A stretch of 64,000 nt of DNA, from contig JBCAML010000007.1 of the NCBI GenBank assembly GCA_038503075.1, forward strand, positions 1,984,001 through 2,048,000, given 5' to 3'. Made by a program: the position numbers and the translations under genes. This DNA comes from Gyromitra esculenta. Taxonomy: Eukaryota > Ascomycota > Pezizomycetes > Pezizales > Discinaceae. The number at the start of each line of letters is the position of its first letter. The first letter of the stretch is position 1. The notes beneath the pieces were generated by a model. It was not told the origin of the DNA, made no database searches, and was given only the letters and a program-made list of their open reading frames with translations. Positions 1 through 11,757 of this stretch are shown in pieces.

Positions 1-264
1 ATGGATTACTTTTCTATCTTGTGCTATCTTGTGCTATCATGTTTGATCAACTGCTCAATATTTATTAGGTATCTGTATGATAGAAAGGCTGGTATGCTAA
101 ATATACCAAGCATGTTCTACAATCGTAGCTTATTCTGGCCTTAGAATTTACACATTTCTTACTAACCCCATAGAGGACATTGGAGTGGATATCCGTAGAA
201 TTAGACATCGTGCAGCCCAGGTTTTATAACAAAATTTAGCCGGGTATATATAATTGATGTGAGA
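1..264. other. sequence left of the LINE, no gene seen
   Basis: AT-rich sequence without a convincing reading frame. It ends exactly at the 15-bp target-site duplication of the LINE, so it should be host DNA that flanked the LINE's 5' end. Confidence 0.5.
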
Positions 265-279
265 GCTCTACAGCAGATA
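265..279 (+). repeat. LINE target-site duplication, 5' copy
   Basis: The 15 bases GCTCTACAGCAGATA here recur exactly at 14190-14204 on the opposite strand, directly after the poly(A) tail of the LINE. Two copies of a LINE duplication should be direct repeats. These are inverted, which marks a rearrangement between them. Confidence 0.95.
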
Positions 280-454
280 CACGCTCCGTCTCCTCTACAC
301 AATTTTTTCTGAAAAACACCTTCCTATTCGGGAAAGCCAACCTTCTCGCAAACCTCAAAATACCCCATTTTCTCCCTAAAACTCAGCTTCACCGTAGCGT
401 TAGTGATGGCTGATTCCTCAACCTTCTCGCCCTTTATCAGTGGCAGAAACCTTT
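280..454 (+). mobile_element. 5' end of the LINE: leader and start of ORF1
   Basis: This is the detached head of the LINE whose body lies at 14205-32421 on the minus strand. It begins right after the duplication at 265-279. A CT-rich leader of about 125 bases is followed by an ATG at 406 that opens ORF1 (M-A-D-S-S-T-F-S-P). The frame runs to AGA AAC CTT just before the LTR at 455. On the minus strand downstream of 32421 the sequence starts with ACCTT and continues the same frame (S-T-T-S-F-L-Q-P), so ORF1 is cut by an LTR with the 5-bp duplication ACCTT. A one-base indel further on shifts the frame before the rest of ORF1. Identification rests on the matching duplications and reading frame, not on a database hit. 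Confidence 0.9.
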
Positions 455-862
455 TTTCATGGATTAATCTTGGATAATGAATCATGGTTGGGTTGTTGGT
501 CATGTTGTGACTTGGATGGTTGTACAATCTCTTTGTTGTTCGGTTATCTTTCGGCTATAAGTTTTGTTAAGGAAAGTGGGGTATTTAAGTGGTGGATTTC
601 GATCGTTCTTGGTTCTTCTTCTCTTTCTTTCCTTAAGCAACGTTCTCGTTACCTTCTGCTGTAACTATTAAATACTATCTCGGTTCTACCTCAAAACCTT
701 CGCTGTCGCTGTCTACTTCGCTGCACTTATCTCGCCTTGAGATAGACCTTCGTAGAACTTGTAGAAACGTTGCACTCTTTGAACGTGTTGTACCTTTGAT
801 TAAGTAGCACTACTCACCTTCAGGGATACTGAAGGGCTTAACTCAAAAGCTCAACCGTGAGA
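455..862 (+). mobile_element. lone gypsy LTR at the left inversion breakpoint
   Basis: It has the family's LTR ends (TTTCA...TGAGA), a GGGTATTTAAG TATA-like box, the CTTAAGCAACGTTCTCG box and the terminal hairpin CCTTCAG-GGATA-CTGAAGG. It is nearly identical to the LTR at 32422-32827, which is inverted. Its flanks do not match each other: ACCTT at 449-453 (plus one extra T) on the left and TTGAT at 863-867 on the right. They do match the flanks of the other LTR crosswise. Confidence 0.92.
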
Positions 863-967
863 TTGATGCGCCAGCAGACTACTACTACCAAGGCCAGCAG
901 TAGTCTACCAATCACACACACTGTGCCTCACCACCATCGGCTCCACCAATAACATGTGTCGCTAAAT
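863..967. other. short host stretch after the left breakpoint
   Basis: About 100 bases between the LTR and a small LINE fragment, with no gene. By the swapped duplications, its first five bases (TTGAT) were once next to TTGAC at 32828-32832, read on the minus strand. Confidence 0.5.
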
Positions 968-1109
968 GTATTGTTTTTTTTGTATTTCTTTTTGTCTAGG
1001 AGGGTTTGGAGAGTAGGGGTTTTGTTTATGCCATAACTTCGGTTGCATGTGATATTCTTGTACCCATATAAAACAATGAAACAATGATTTAACAAAAAAA
1101 AAAAAAAAA
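968..1109 (+). mobile_element. 5'-truncated LINE tail with poly(A)
   Basis: This stretch is homologous to the extreme 3' end of the LINE at 14205-14340, read on the minus strand. Shared blocks include GCATGTGATATTCTTGTACC and AACAATGAAACAATG, followed by a run of 16 A. It is flanked by the 6-bp duplication CTAAAT (962-967 and 1110-1115). It is a dead-on-arrival copy made by incomplete reverse transcription of a related element. Confidence 0.88.
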
Positions 1110-1115
1110 CTAAAT

Positions 1116-2765
1116 TCACATGTAACTTCAGCGATATCTTTCCACGGAATTTTGTTACCATTTCCTGTGTTCCACAACAGGCTAACGAGAGAGATTTTTC
1201 AAGCCCTGAGGAGAGCCAACCAAGCCTCATTCTTTCCTAGGTCAGGTCACATCACATCACGCATTCCGATTCCGGCCGCATTTAGCTTCCCAGGTTTAAA
1301 ACTGACCGTGTACAAGACATTTGAATGATTTTCCTGCAAGCTCTTCGGAAACCCTGTCAAAATACACGGTAGAGTATATGTCCTACATGTGAATATGATC
1401 AAATTTCTAGGGTTTTACGAATCAAAAAAATCCACTCATCCCTTACGGTAACCCTAACCCTTTGTTCAATCACTGATAGATAAGCTAAAACGCGCAACTA
1501 CATATATATTGCCGGAGAACTTCGAAGATTCGGGCTAGAATTAGCATAAAGGCCCTAGAGACTTTATTCGAAGTTATTACATAAAATTCTCCCTAGCTTG
1601 TGGATAAGGGGGGAGTTCTCCGCAATACATGTACCTTTTCTTTTGTTCTCTTTCACGACTGCCAAGACATGGCGAACGCGACATTAACACTTTGAAATTT
1701 CCATCCTGGCGATTTGCCCGACTTTGCCGCAATTGCCATGGGCCTACTTATTCTATGCAGTAACTCTTACAATACATATCTACCTAATATGGATGATCGC
1801 CTACAAAAACGATTTTGTGATCACGAGGGAACGGAGGATGAAAAAAGACTCCCATCCCTGGGGAGCAATACACGTACGAATTGGGAAGCTCCCATTGCGA
1901 GCATACGGCTTTATACTTGAATATCGCTTTTCGGGGTCTGGTAGCAGAGGACTAACCACGGTCACTGGTTCGAGGCACAAACTTCGTGACAACTAATCAT
2001 GTGACCTCAGCACTTAATATCCGTAGGGTATATACATCTGAGAACTAGAAATGAAACAACCACCAAGACAACAGTAAGTTCCAAGAAGCACGCTTTTCGC
2101 CTACAGCAGGTGCTGTGAGTGGAACGGGCAGCTTGCAGCATTTGTTGTTGGCAACCACTAGATACATGTGCCTATGGGGGATCGTGTCTGGATCATACCT
2201 ATATGTACTTGCACACCCAGAGCACATCCAGAGTCTCTACCTGCCTGTCGCCACCTATCTGAGCAACCGTGAAGCCTGGCAGGTGTTTCTGCTCCATAGC
2301 TTCCCCAATTTTTAATAGTGCTCGCTGCTATTCGCTCGAGAGCCCCCATCTTCCCCACATCCCCCCTACCTGCTCGAATTCTCGTCCTAGGCGTCTGGCT
2401 GCTGGCTCAGTCTCCACTTCTCTCCCCTCCCCTCTTCTCCCCCCTCCCCTCTTCTTCTCTTCTTCCTTCGCGGAGGCTTTCCGTGCTCCGCTATTTCATC
2501 CTGCTTCCATCCATCAGGCCCCAGATCAGTCATCCTCCATCCTCCATCACAACCATACACCCCCCTCTTCTCCCTCAAATACTATTGTCTTCATTATCTC
2601 ATTCTCCTCATCCTAAGCCAACTCCATCATTCTATCAACCCTCTTCGGAATTCTTATCGATTATCCTATCCTCTCGGACTCTCGCCACTATCCGTTGCTG
2701 AATCACGGATAACCGCTCGGTCTCACCAGCTACCACTTGTTAAAAACTTCCCCTCCCCCGCCTCC
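1116..2765. other. intergenic and promoter region of the F-box gene
   Basis: No convincing gene is visible; short open frames here lack codon structure. From about 2390 the sequence becomes strongly CT-rich (TCCCCTCCCC runs, TCTTCTTC), typical of a fungal promoter and leader. It ends with CCCGCCTCC directly before the ATG at 2766. Confidence 0.5.
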
Positions 2766-4970
2766 ATGGTGCTCGTGCTCGCCCCACAAGAGGGCCTCTC
2801 TGGGTTGGAGGTCCTGCTTACAATCTACGCACCTATCCTAGAATGTCTCGTGAACCATCTCCCTACCCCTTCGAAGATAGCTCTTTCTCAATCTTCGAAA
2901 TATGTTCGGCAACTACTCTACAGCTATCCGCTCTTCTTTTCACACCTCGATTTTCGACTACCCGTCATGGAAAACCCATCATTCGATTCTTATCGCTTGG
3001 GGACCGTTTACAACTTGGACCGGCTTCTTGCGACCCTACCTATCGAAAACAGGATTACTTCTTTGACTCTCGATTGGACCGCTGTCACCGGTTTGTTTCT
3101 CTTTGGGAAAATTATGGATAGGTGTCAAAACACCCTAGAGCACCTTTCCGTGAGAGGCTGTAGGAAAGTTTCCATAAAGCACCATATTGTCCCTTACCTC
3201 GTCTACCAAGATTCTGTCGAGCCGCTGTCCGTTTCGACCTTGGTTTCTCCGAGAAGAGCTCTTAAATCGCTCTATGTCTACAAAGCCCGCGGTGTGCGTC
3301 GCAAACCGTTTCTCATTGATCGAAAACCTGCAGACGGAGACGAGCCGAGTAGGTACCTGACTACGTTGGCCGATAAACTAGGGATATGGGTCGATTTGGG
3401 TTTGTGTCCAACGCCAAAATTAAGGTGCCCTAGGCGGAGAGAAATTTTGAGAAGAGGAAAGGAGAAATTTTGCGTGCCATTCGATAAGCGGTGGAGGGTG
3501 CTGCAGGAAGCCAGCCCCAACAACCCTGCAACCCCACAACTGACTCTGCTGTCGCCACATGAACACGCTCAACGGCGCCGATTTGAGGAATCTCAAGGTG
3601 CGGGGATAGCTTGCGACAATTGCGATGTAGCGATACCGGACCGTTGTGAGGCATGCGTGCAGCAAATGACGTGCTCTAATTGCACCAAGGCGCTGTGTCA
3701 TCACTGCGCATACGCCCGCCCCGTCAGTCCCTCGTCTTCGTCGTCGGCAGAATCGGACGAATCAATCGCCAATCCCCTTCTGCAGCCACTTCCGCAAGCC
3801 ATGCAGCCATTTATCCCTTTACCAGGCCTCGCGGCTCCGCTTAACAACATCACCACGACTGCACCAATCCAGATACCAGGCGCCACGGTGGTCAATACCG
3901 AATCGAACCCAACTATGCATCTCCTTCAAGCCTGTTGCGATTCGGCTACAGCGACCAACCCGGCAGACATTCTTTGTTCAACATGTATGACTTCTATACC
4001 CTGGGCAATTTGTGACGGTTGTCAGAGGCAGATATGTGTCAAGCATGAGTTGGATCGCTGCCGAAAATGTGAAGGGGGTTGCCAGAAAAAATTTTGTTTC
4101 TCGAATGACTCGACCTCCTCCGTGCTCGGTTGCGGGGAGTCAGTGACCGGAATAGCGGGCATGAAAGATTGTCTCAGCTGCGGCAAAGATGTTTGTTCAG
4201 ATTGTCGAGCGCGCACACTCACATCATCCCCTTCCTTAACCAATGCCGCTTCTTCGGACGACGGCACGGAGTCGGAGGAAGAGGTGCCACCGCAGAAGAC
4301 ATCTTGTAACTGTAAAGCCTGTAAACAGAACTATTACTGCACTTCTTGCTGGCCCAACAAGCCGACACCCTGCGAACGGAGGCCGAAAGAGATCCTCCGT
4401 CATAAACTGATTGAGGGCGGCGCAACAATTTACTTGGTAACCTTCTACGACTCTGATCAGAAAAAATGGATGACCAAAAAGAGAATTTTGGAAGATTTTC
4501 CGAATACTGGCGGCCCGGAGCTCATACCCGCGTTTCAAGAATCGCTTCAAGCGATAAGGCCAATGGACCCACTCGTTAGTCCACCACCGTCAACAACAAC
4601 TCCAGAATCGTCGACCCATAGGGATAGTATGAAGACAGAAGAAGAGGAAGATGGCGATGAGATTCAAGTAGGAGAACGCGAATGGATCATAGAGAGGGTA
4701 TTGAGCAAAAAGGCCCACGATCCCAACGAACCCGGAGGGGAGAGCGGCGATTCATACTATTTGATCAAGTGGCTCGGAAGAGGAAATGATTGTACTTGGG
4801 AATTGAAGAGTGGATTTGAGGAAAAGAGTAGGGAGTGGATGATGGTTGATAGATTTGATCGGGATGGTCTAGATAGGGCCACGGGAGGAGAAAACGGACA
4901 AGCAGCGAACGAAGAAGCGGGACCTTCCGAAGAGAGACCTGAGGGGAGTTTTGGGGCACCGTTGATTTAG
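2766..4970 (+). CDS. F-box, cysteine-rich protein with C-terminal chromo-like domain
   Basis: Single-exon gene of 734 residues. Near residues 25-60 is an F-box-like segment (L-P-T-P-S-K-I-A-L-S, then conserved hydrophobics), followed by an LRR-like stretch (residues 90-130). From about 280 to 540 there are many CxxC pairs (CDNC, CEAC, CSNC, CSTC, CDGC, CRKC, CLSC, CKAC, CTSC) that look like a string of zinc-binding fingers. Residues about 637-690 resemble a chromodomain: E-W-I-I-E-R-V-L, a loop, then Y-Y-L-I-K-W-L-G-R-G and C-T-W-E. A related segment (Y-L-V-T-F-Y-D-S-D-Q-K-K-W) lies before it. A role as substrate adaptor of an SCF ubiquitin ligase, perhaps on chromatin, is inference. The start is the first ATG of a long frame after a CT-rich leader. 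I do not recognise a named orthologue. Confidence 0.85.
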   Translation: MVLVLAPQEGLSGLEVLLTIYAPILECLVNHLPTPSKIALSQSSKYVRQLLYSYPLFFSHLDFRLPVMENPSFDSYRLGTVYNLDRLLATLPIENRITSLTLDWTAVTGLFLFGKIMDRCQNTLEHLSVRGCRKVSIKHHIVPYLVYQDSVEPLSVSTLVSPRRALKSLYVYKARGVRRKPFLIDRKPADGDEPSRYLTTLADKLGIWVDLGLCPTPKLRCPRRREILRRGKEKFCVPFDKRWRVLQEASPNNPATPQLTLLSPHEHAQRRRFEESQGAGIACDNCDVAIPDRCEACVQQMTCSNCTKALCHHCAYARPVSPSSSSSAESDESIANPLLQPLPQAMQPFIPLPGLAAPLNNITTTAPIQIPGATVVNTESNPTMHLLQACCDSATATNPADILCSTCMTSIPWAICDGCQRQICVKHELDRCRKCEGGCQKKFCFSNDSTSSVLGCGESVTGIAGMKDCLSCGKDVCSDCRARTLTSSPSLTNAASSDDGTESEEEVPPQKTSCNCKACKQNYYCTSCWPNKPTPCERRPKEILRHKLIEGGATIYLVTFYDSDQKKWMTKKRILEDFPNTGGPELIPAFQESLQAIRPMDPLVSPPPSTTTPESSTHRDSMKTEEEEDGDEIQVGEREWIIERVLSKKAHDPNEPGGESGDSYYLIKWLGRGNDCTWELKSGFEEKSREWMMVDRFDRDGLDRATGGENGQAANEEAGPSEERPEGSFGAPLI

Positions 4971-7847
4971 ATATGACGGGCAGATTAATTTTTCTCATCT
5001 TATGCGAGCGAGGTGATGCAATTGCTGGTGCTTATGATTGTTCATTTCCTGCATGTATTATCTCTGGACTTTCTTTTATGGTTTGCTGGGTTTTTGTGAT
5101 AACAGGATGGGATTGGGAAGTTTCAAACATCATGGGTGGGCGTGATGGTGGGGTATTATTTATTTTTTTTCTATTTCCTTTTCTAGCTGATCGAGTGAGT
5201 TTGGTATCTATGAAATGGTATGGTTGGAAGCAGCGATAAAAAGTTTCATTTCCTTGTCTCGGGGGTACTCTATTTGGAAACCGAGGTGATATCATTTGGG
5301 TGTTTTCTGTTGTTTCTTTAATATTACACTTGATGAGTATGCTTATGCTATTAGTTAATGACTTACGAACTGTCAATGGGTGCATTTTATGCGGGTGTTT
5401 GTGCGAAAGGGTATGCGCTGGATATTGGAATTTGTAAGGCGCGAAGGAAATGGAAATTGGTTCTCGGGTTTTATTCTTTTTCTTTTTCTTTCCTTTCGAT
5501 TATTTGGTTTTGTTTTCACTATCTTTCTATTGAGCTAGCTTGAGACAATGACTTGAGTGGAGTAGTAGTTTTGTGGTGCTGCATCATGTTTCGTCACTCG
5601 GCGTAGTCATTTTTCTCTAGATCACTGTTAAGTCTTGGATAGCTTATCCTAGACAATTATTGAAGGGATTAAGTTGATTGTGAATTTGGATCTGATAGGG
5701 ACTGGAGAGTGACTCTTGTGGCTGCTCGAACCAAACATAAGTAAACTCGAGAATAACTTATGAGGTATGGCGCGTGCACACCTGGACCTGGACCACCGCT
5801 TTTAGGTTGAAAAACCAACACCCACAACTAACTAAATTCCTCAGGAAAACCTGTGAAGCTTAGAACGATAGTAATAAAGCTCTGCAACTTTTTACAGGAC
5901 ACGGGGACAAGAGATTGCGGCGGAATAGAACCACATTTTTGGTTGTAAAATGCGCTGTTTAGAACATTGTGAGATACTGCGCATGCGATCAGATATACGC
6001 AGAGAAACTTTAAATCAAATATTATTTTTAAAGCTTACTTCGAGTATCAATGCTAGTATAGAGACTATGTTACAAAGCATCCTTCTTTAGGGACGTTGGT
6101 GAGGCACCAGCAAAATTTTGTAACACAAGGGCGTTCCATACACTAGTCTGATTGGTTCGGATGTAAGCGTGTACACGCCGTACTAACGTTGGGCTATTTG
6201 GGCATAGATACATGCATCTGCATTATGGGCCGCACTAAGAGACTCGCCCGACGCAGCCTAGCAAGGAATGATGTGGTTAGGTTTCAACCTTCTTCTAAGA
6301 CACGGATCCTGAAATGCCAGTCTCGGATATGCTGGGGCACAAATTATGGCGTCATAGCGCTAGCCTGGGAACGATTGAGCCGAGTGATCGACTGTGATAG
6401 TAAACTCACGTAGATGATATCGAAGCAGGGACAGCTGAAGGTCGGAATAAAGAAGTTGGTTTGGGGACAAGTTACATTCGTAAGTGCTAAGTGCCTTTAG
6501 TGTCTTTTTAGACTTCGTTTGGCAGTGCTAATTTTGTTCTTAAGGTCATCCTTGATCTCATTCCTCACCTTTTGTTTGGAGTTGTTGTTTGTTTTGGGAA
6601 TTGCTTTAGTTATGTTTGTTACTTTTGTTTATTTCCTTTTGCTAACCGCCATAACCCAAGAGGTTGGATGCGTGTATGATTAATCTATCTATATATCTAT
6701 TTATCTCATTCCTCACCAAGCATAAACCGACGGCAACAGTAGCAACTGCCTCCGGATATTTAGCGATATAGTCTAGAAACGCAATATACAGCTGGTGTAC
6801 GGATTATACGTCAATTTCCAAGTTTCCTGAATGAAAACCTATCAGCAATTCTAGTTCAAACCGTAGGAGACGTTCTGCCAGTAGGTCTTTTATCAATTGA
6901 AGCCCTGCCTAAGGATCAATAAGTGCTTGACTTTTGTACCGGTATTCAAACTATCGCAAGGGTCCACTGTCCGAGAAAATACTGCGTGCTGTAGTAGATA
7001 AATGCCCCCATCGACAATTGCAATTGAGGGCTTGAAATATGCATTGTGTTACGAATGAGGCATCACTCGAACCTAGTCACACATGTAATTACATTTTACT
7101 TAACCCTTTACTGTTTTTAACCGTGGGTGGAAGATCTGTACGATCTTATTTATTTAGTGGAATTTTATGAGTATAGAATTATGCTAGTTGCCTTTAATGC
7201 TGCAGCACGAGAGTATTGCATCCCAAACAGCGTTTCGTTAGTTGGTGAGGTTCAGCCCCGCGTATACGGAGACTACTTCAGGCCCGAAGCCAGAAGACCT
7301 ACGATATCTAGGCGGGACTGTGGGGATCTAGGTAGGAACCCTCTCTATTGACCGGGCAGCGGTATATATAGTAGAGTTTCGCCTGCAACTTGCTCTCTTT
7401 TCCGGTTCACCATCCCATCTGTCTACGATCATGATTCTGCAGCGTCTGAGCTAAATGCTCGAGTGACTAACTGTGATTGCAGGTGTGATTTTTAAGAGTG
7501 GGTACGACCAGCAAGAGAACCAGATATGTCGTTGAATTAGGTATCTGAGCGATGGTGATGTAATCCAATATCCAGTTATACTGAAAACTGATCAAGCAGG
7601 CAATTTATTTGGATATCAAAAGCTAAACTTCTACTTATCTCAGCATTCTCATCTAAAAACACCTGCGCCCATGAATCCAAAAACACGATGAATTCCCCAA
7701 GGGAAACCAGCGAGACAAATTATATGACAAGAAATAACACAAAAAAGAGGACACACTGGAAATTGCGAGAAAACAAATCTTCTAACCGAACACGAAACCC
7801 CAACATAATCAATAAACTTCTTTTTCTTTGTCTGCTGTAATTCTACC
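4971..7847. other. intergenic, no gene seen
   Basis: About 2.9 kb of AT-rich sequence between the F-box gene and the ankyrin gene. Only short, unconvincing frames are present. No LTR or LINE fragment was recognised. Confidence 0.5.
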
Positions 7848-9179
7848 TTAAGAAGCAGCAATTCCCCGTCCGATTTGCTGCTTCTTTATCCAACTCATTG
7901 GGGTTCTCTGGAGTGAATCTTTTGCACCAACATCCGCTCCGCTCTTCACTAGGGCCTCGAATGCCACCGGTTTCGAACACTGCGCTGCCATGTGAAGTGC
8001 AGTCCTCATTTGGTTATCAACAAATTCTGAATTCGCTCCCGCTTCGAGCAATACCTCCACTGCCTTTTCGTCATATCTTGCCGCTACGTGCAGCGGCGTC
8101 CTTCCGTATCTATCTCTCGCATCCAAGTTCGCACCCCCCTCCACCAATGCTGATATCGCCGCACTGCCATATTGTGATGCTAAATGGAGAGGAGTTCGTC
8201 GCAACCGATCGAGGCCATTGACTTTCGCACCATTTTCAAGAAGGAACTTCACTATTGGCTCGTTACCCTGCTTAGCAGCATAGTGAAGTGCGGTCATTTT
8301 GTTATTATCACGTTGGTCAACCTTGGCGCCTTTCTCAATCAGCTCCCGGATGAGCTTCTCGTGGGAGTATAGAGCAGCCAGATGAAACAGTGGCCTCTGG
8401 AAGAAATCCCAGAAGCCCATATCGACCTTTTCGAGTAGCAGCCGGGCAACATCGTCGTGCCCACGCCAGCCGGCGATGTCGATTGCGCTCTGGCCGTCCG
8501 TATCTCGCGACGAGGCATCGGCGTTGTTTTCAAGGAGGACACGAACAACTTCGATTTGGCCGGCTTCAGCGGCAACGTGGAGCGGGTTGCGGCCGTTGCG
8601 GTGCGGATCTTTGGCGGATACGGAGGCACCCTTGGAGAGGAGTAGCTTCACCATTTTGATATCACCATTAGCGCATACGTAGGGCAGCGCGGTTTCGGGG
8701 TATGGGTCGATTTCCATATCGTAGACTATCTCTTTGTCCACCTCGACGCCGCATTTGAGCTCGTCGAGCATTAACCGGGCGAGGGAATAGTGGCTGTTCC
8801 GAACTGCCCAATGGAAACCCTTCCCCTCAACATCGAGGTCGTAGAAAAAGAATTGACCATCCTCAAGAACAAACCGGAGGGATTTGTCTGGGTGTTGGCC
8901 CAGTTCGTGATATGTGATGATCGTTTCATCGATAACTTGCTTTACGGTGATGTCGCGAGCTACCGAAAGAAGTATCTTTGCAACCTCCGTATTCCCGCTT
9001 GAAGCAGCCCAGAAAAGAGCGCCGAGCTCATATGGGAGTCTCCCAGCGAGACGCTGGATGTAGGGTCGTAGGAGGTGTGCGAGGCGCCGGTTGACCTGAA
9101 TGAACAGATTGATATCTCGCGGTTCGAGATTGTCAGCAACGGTGAGGAGGAGCTCGTTGGGGAGACTGAGGAGCGGCAT
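7848..9179 (-). CDS. F-box ankyrin-repeat protein
   Basis: Single-exon gene of 443 residues. Residues 3-40 form an F-box (L-L-S-L-P-N-E-L-L-L-T-V-A, then L-F-I-Q-V-N-R-R-L). From about residue 55 to the end run at least nine ankyrin repeats, the clearest reading G-R-N-P-L-H-V-A-A-E-A-G, K-M-T-A-L-H-Y-A-A-K-Q-G and G-R-T-P-L-H-V-A-A-R. Such proteins are common and fast-evolving in filamentous ascomycetes. The F-box usually docks on Skp1 of an SCF ubiquitin ligase and the ankyrin stack recognises a target. The target is unknown. The start at 9179 places the F-box at the very N-terminus, as expected. The gene is intact. Confidence 0.93.
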   Translation of the reverse strand: MPLLSLPNELLLTVADNLEPRDINLFIQVNRRLAHLLRPYIQRLAGRLPYELGALFWAASSGNTEVAKILLSVARDITVKQVIDETIITYHELGQHPDKSLRFVLEDGQFFFYDLDVEGKGFHWAVRNSHYSLARLMLDELKCGVEVDKEIVYDMEIDPYPETALPYVCANGDIKMVKLLLSKGASVSAKDPHRNGRNPLHVAAEAGQIEVVRVLLENNADASSRDTDGQSAIDIAGWRGHDDVARLLLEKVDMGFWDFFQRPLFHLAALYSHEKLIRELIEKGAKVDQRDNNKMTALHYAAKQGNEPIVKFLLENGAKVNGLDRLRRTPLHLASQYGSAAISALVEGGANLDARDRYGRTPLHVAARYDEKAVEVLLEAGANSEFVDNQMRTALHMAAQCSKPVAFEALVKSGADVGAKDSLQRTPMSWIKKQQIGRGIAAS

Positions 9180-9248
9180 TGGCGATAACGATAGCGATAG
9201 AGATAAGAGTGGTTTCGTGAGGGAGTTATCTGGTAACGATAGTCATGA

Positions 9249-9680
9249 TCATGGAGGGTTGAGAAGGGGGTCGTTCCCAGCGGAGCGCGCTGTCGGAGCC
9301 TTTTCAGACATAAATGGTGATGGAGTGGGACACATCCTATGACGATGATCTGCTATCTTCGCCCTGTGAAATTGAGCTATGCAGCCCTCTTGGCGATGGA
9401 TCGGTATATGCCGGATAATAATAGCTGCATATGACTCCTGCGAAATAACCTGAGCATCGTCTGGAGAATCGAAGAGCTTGGGCTCTTGACAACTCAGAGA
9501 TGCAGGCCTAGCAATGGTCGTGATTGAGGCGATGAGAACGTAGGGACCTTTAGAGATCTTATTTTGTCGAGAATAATCGGGCCCATCGCTGATTTGCGTT
9601 CGTGGAAGGAGGTTTAAAGTAATAGGTTGATTAACCGGTATATCCCGCACATCTGGGTCGTCCCCATTTACTGTTTCCAC
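9249..9680 (-). CDS. uncertain open frame, 143 residues
   Basis: An open frame starting with ATG directly upstream of the ankyrin gene on the same strand. It has no recognisable domain, no signal peptide and no obvious codon bias. It may simply be open by chance within the promoter of the ankyrin gene. Reported because of its length only. Confidence 0.15.
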   Translation of the reverse strand: METVNGDDPDVRDIPVNQPITLNLLPRTQISDGPDYSRQNKISKGPYVLIASITTIARPASLSCQEPKLFDSPDDAQVISQESYAAIIIRHIPIHRQEGCIAQFHRAKIADHRHRMCPTPSPFMSEKAPTARSAGNDPLLNPP

Positions 9681-11757
9681 AATTACATGCAGTTGATTAT
9701 TCTCATCGAGGTTTTCATATCGAGGTTTCTCTCTTCTTCTTCATTATTTTAAGCCACAGGAATACCGTTTCCAAAATCTGGATATAGGTCACTGTACTAG
9801 CTACATGTAGTTCCTGGGCTCCTCCTATATTCTGATAGATATTCATTCCGTCCCCGAGATGTCTCTGCACTATAGTGCGAGTTCCTTTTGCCTCATATAT
9901 ATCTGTATTATCCATCCTTTTCAATAATTGACAGCCTATATCTAAGAGGACTTTTATTTCGACGTTTTATAGCAAAAATAGTTAGCTCTTATAGGATGGC
10001 CAACCAGCTCCCTCCCCCGTTTTAGTGCTTATTAACAACTTTCTCATTGGCATCAACTGTAGCCTGTGGCAGGTGTTTTAGCTGCGAGAAGTGGAGTTGA
10101 GTTGTTGGATAGCGTAGTACTATTGGGGAATGACGGCTTGGCAACGTTAGAGCGTGACCACCGTCGATCCTACACGTAGTATCGTGACCACCACATCGCC
10201 CAATCATTCGCTAGTACCATCAAATCATCATTGAAATAGAAATCCAGCCAGGAGGTTAACGTTGTTGATGAGACTTGCGATACAGCTAAGTGAATACACC
10301 TCCTAACAACCTAAATCATGATTTTAACTAGCATGGAGACTAATGTGAGGTTATGCGTTAGCATTTTCACTATCAGCGCCATGGATTTTAGCACTTTGAG
10401 CGTTATCGACAGCTATGATATTTTTTCGAGGCCTTTGCATATAAACCAACAACCTCACCACAGATATCACGGGTGTTTGCGGTTCACTGGGGCTGATATT
10501 CTAGGGTGACATTTTTCTAGATAAACCCTCAGCAAGATCAAGTACCTTATCGCCATCTCTACTCCATCGAGTCGACCACTTGCCTATTTGAATCGTAACG
10601 AGGATTCTCTACCAGGCCATCCATATCAAAAGAACAAATACACGCACAGACCCCGGCGACAAGAACTACATGTAGACCTAAGACGCTTGGACCAAAATCG
10701 CCAGTACACAGTCTATTTGTTACGTTGATAGTTCTAATTACTATGTTACACGTATTTATGTCCCCCACAAAAAAAAAAGCCCTTGCGGATAGTCCGGTTA
10801 AATAACCTTTGTTAGCAAGGAAGAAGGTAACGCGATAGAAGATAAGATGTGCCCAGAAACAGCTTTTTTTTTGTTTTTACCTACTCTCGCATATTTTGGG
10901 ACGAGTTCCCAAGGAGGGGGTTTCTGGGTCGGATGAGGTATTTTCAGCCCCCCGGGTATATCCTCCGTTGAGCGTCTTTCCTTCACAACAATGACGTATC
11001 GTTGAAACGAAACGTTATCTCGGAGGAGGAATCCTGCAGATTACTATTATTAAATATAAATAGTTTTGTGTGGTACTATTCCGGCCAAAGAGTGATAAAG
11101 GCTTAATGGAAAGGGATGTTTTTCTAAATAATGGTTTGCTACCAATGATAGTTATTCTATCGGACTCCAACATCTTTATCGAGTCTCCTATAGTGGCTAT
11201 GGGCATATACTAAAGAATAAAAAGCTATTCAGCGGAAAAAGAAACATACCTGGAAGATATCTGAATTCCCGGAACAAGACTCATCCGAAAGTGATATCGC
11301 CGGAAAAGCTTTCTTCCCTATTGGCCCTCAGCCTCCTCTGCGCGCGGATATGAATAAATGTTTATCAAAAGCATGATAGACTTATACTTGCATGCATCTA
11401 ATGAATAGATGATGGTCCCATCTCTACCCTACGTTTAAACTCTGCATCTAAAAAAAATCTTATCTCTCCGGAATATCTAGGGAGCGAACTAGCCTTCCAT
11501 AGCCAGAATCCTGAACAAAAAAAGAGCACAAAGAATAAAGAGACAAAGCCCTATGACAAATTGGTGTAAAATGCCAAGAACACATCAAAATTCGCCCAGT
11601 ATTTCATATCTTAAATACAAAGCACTTGGCTTGGAGGTTATGCATGCACGCACGCTTAATTGATCTATATCACATAGCACGAAACCATCGGCCGCAGCTC
11701 AATATGATTAAACGGCGGCGGCCGGCCTTACAAGATTGGCATTTATTCTAAATCTTG
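9681..11757. other. intergenic, no gene seen
   Basis: About 2 kb of AT-rich sequence with only short frames and homopolymer runs. Nothing recognisable. Confidence 0.5.
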
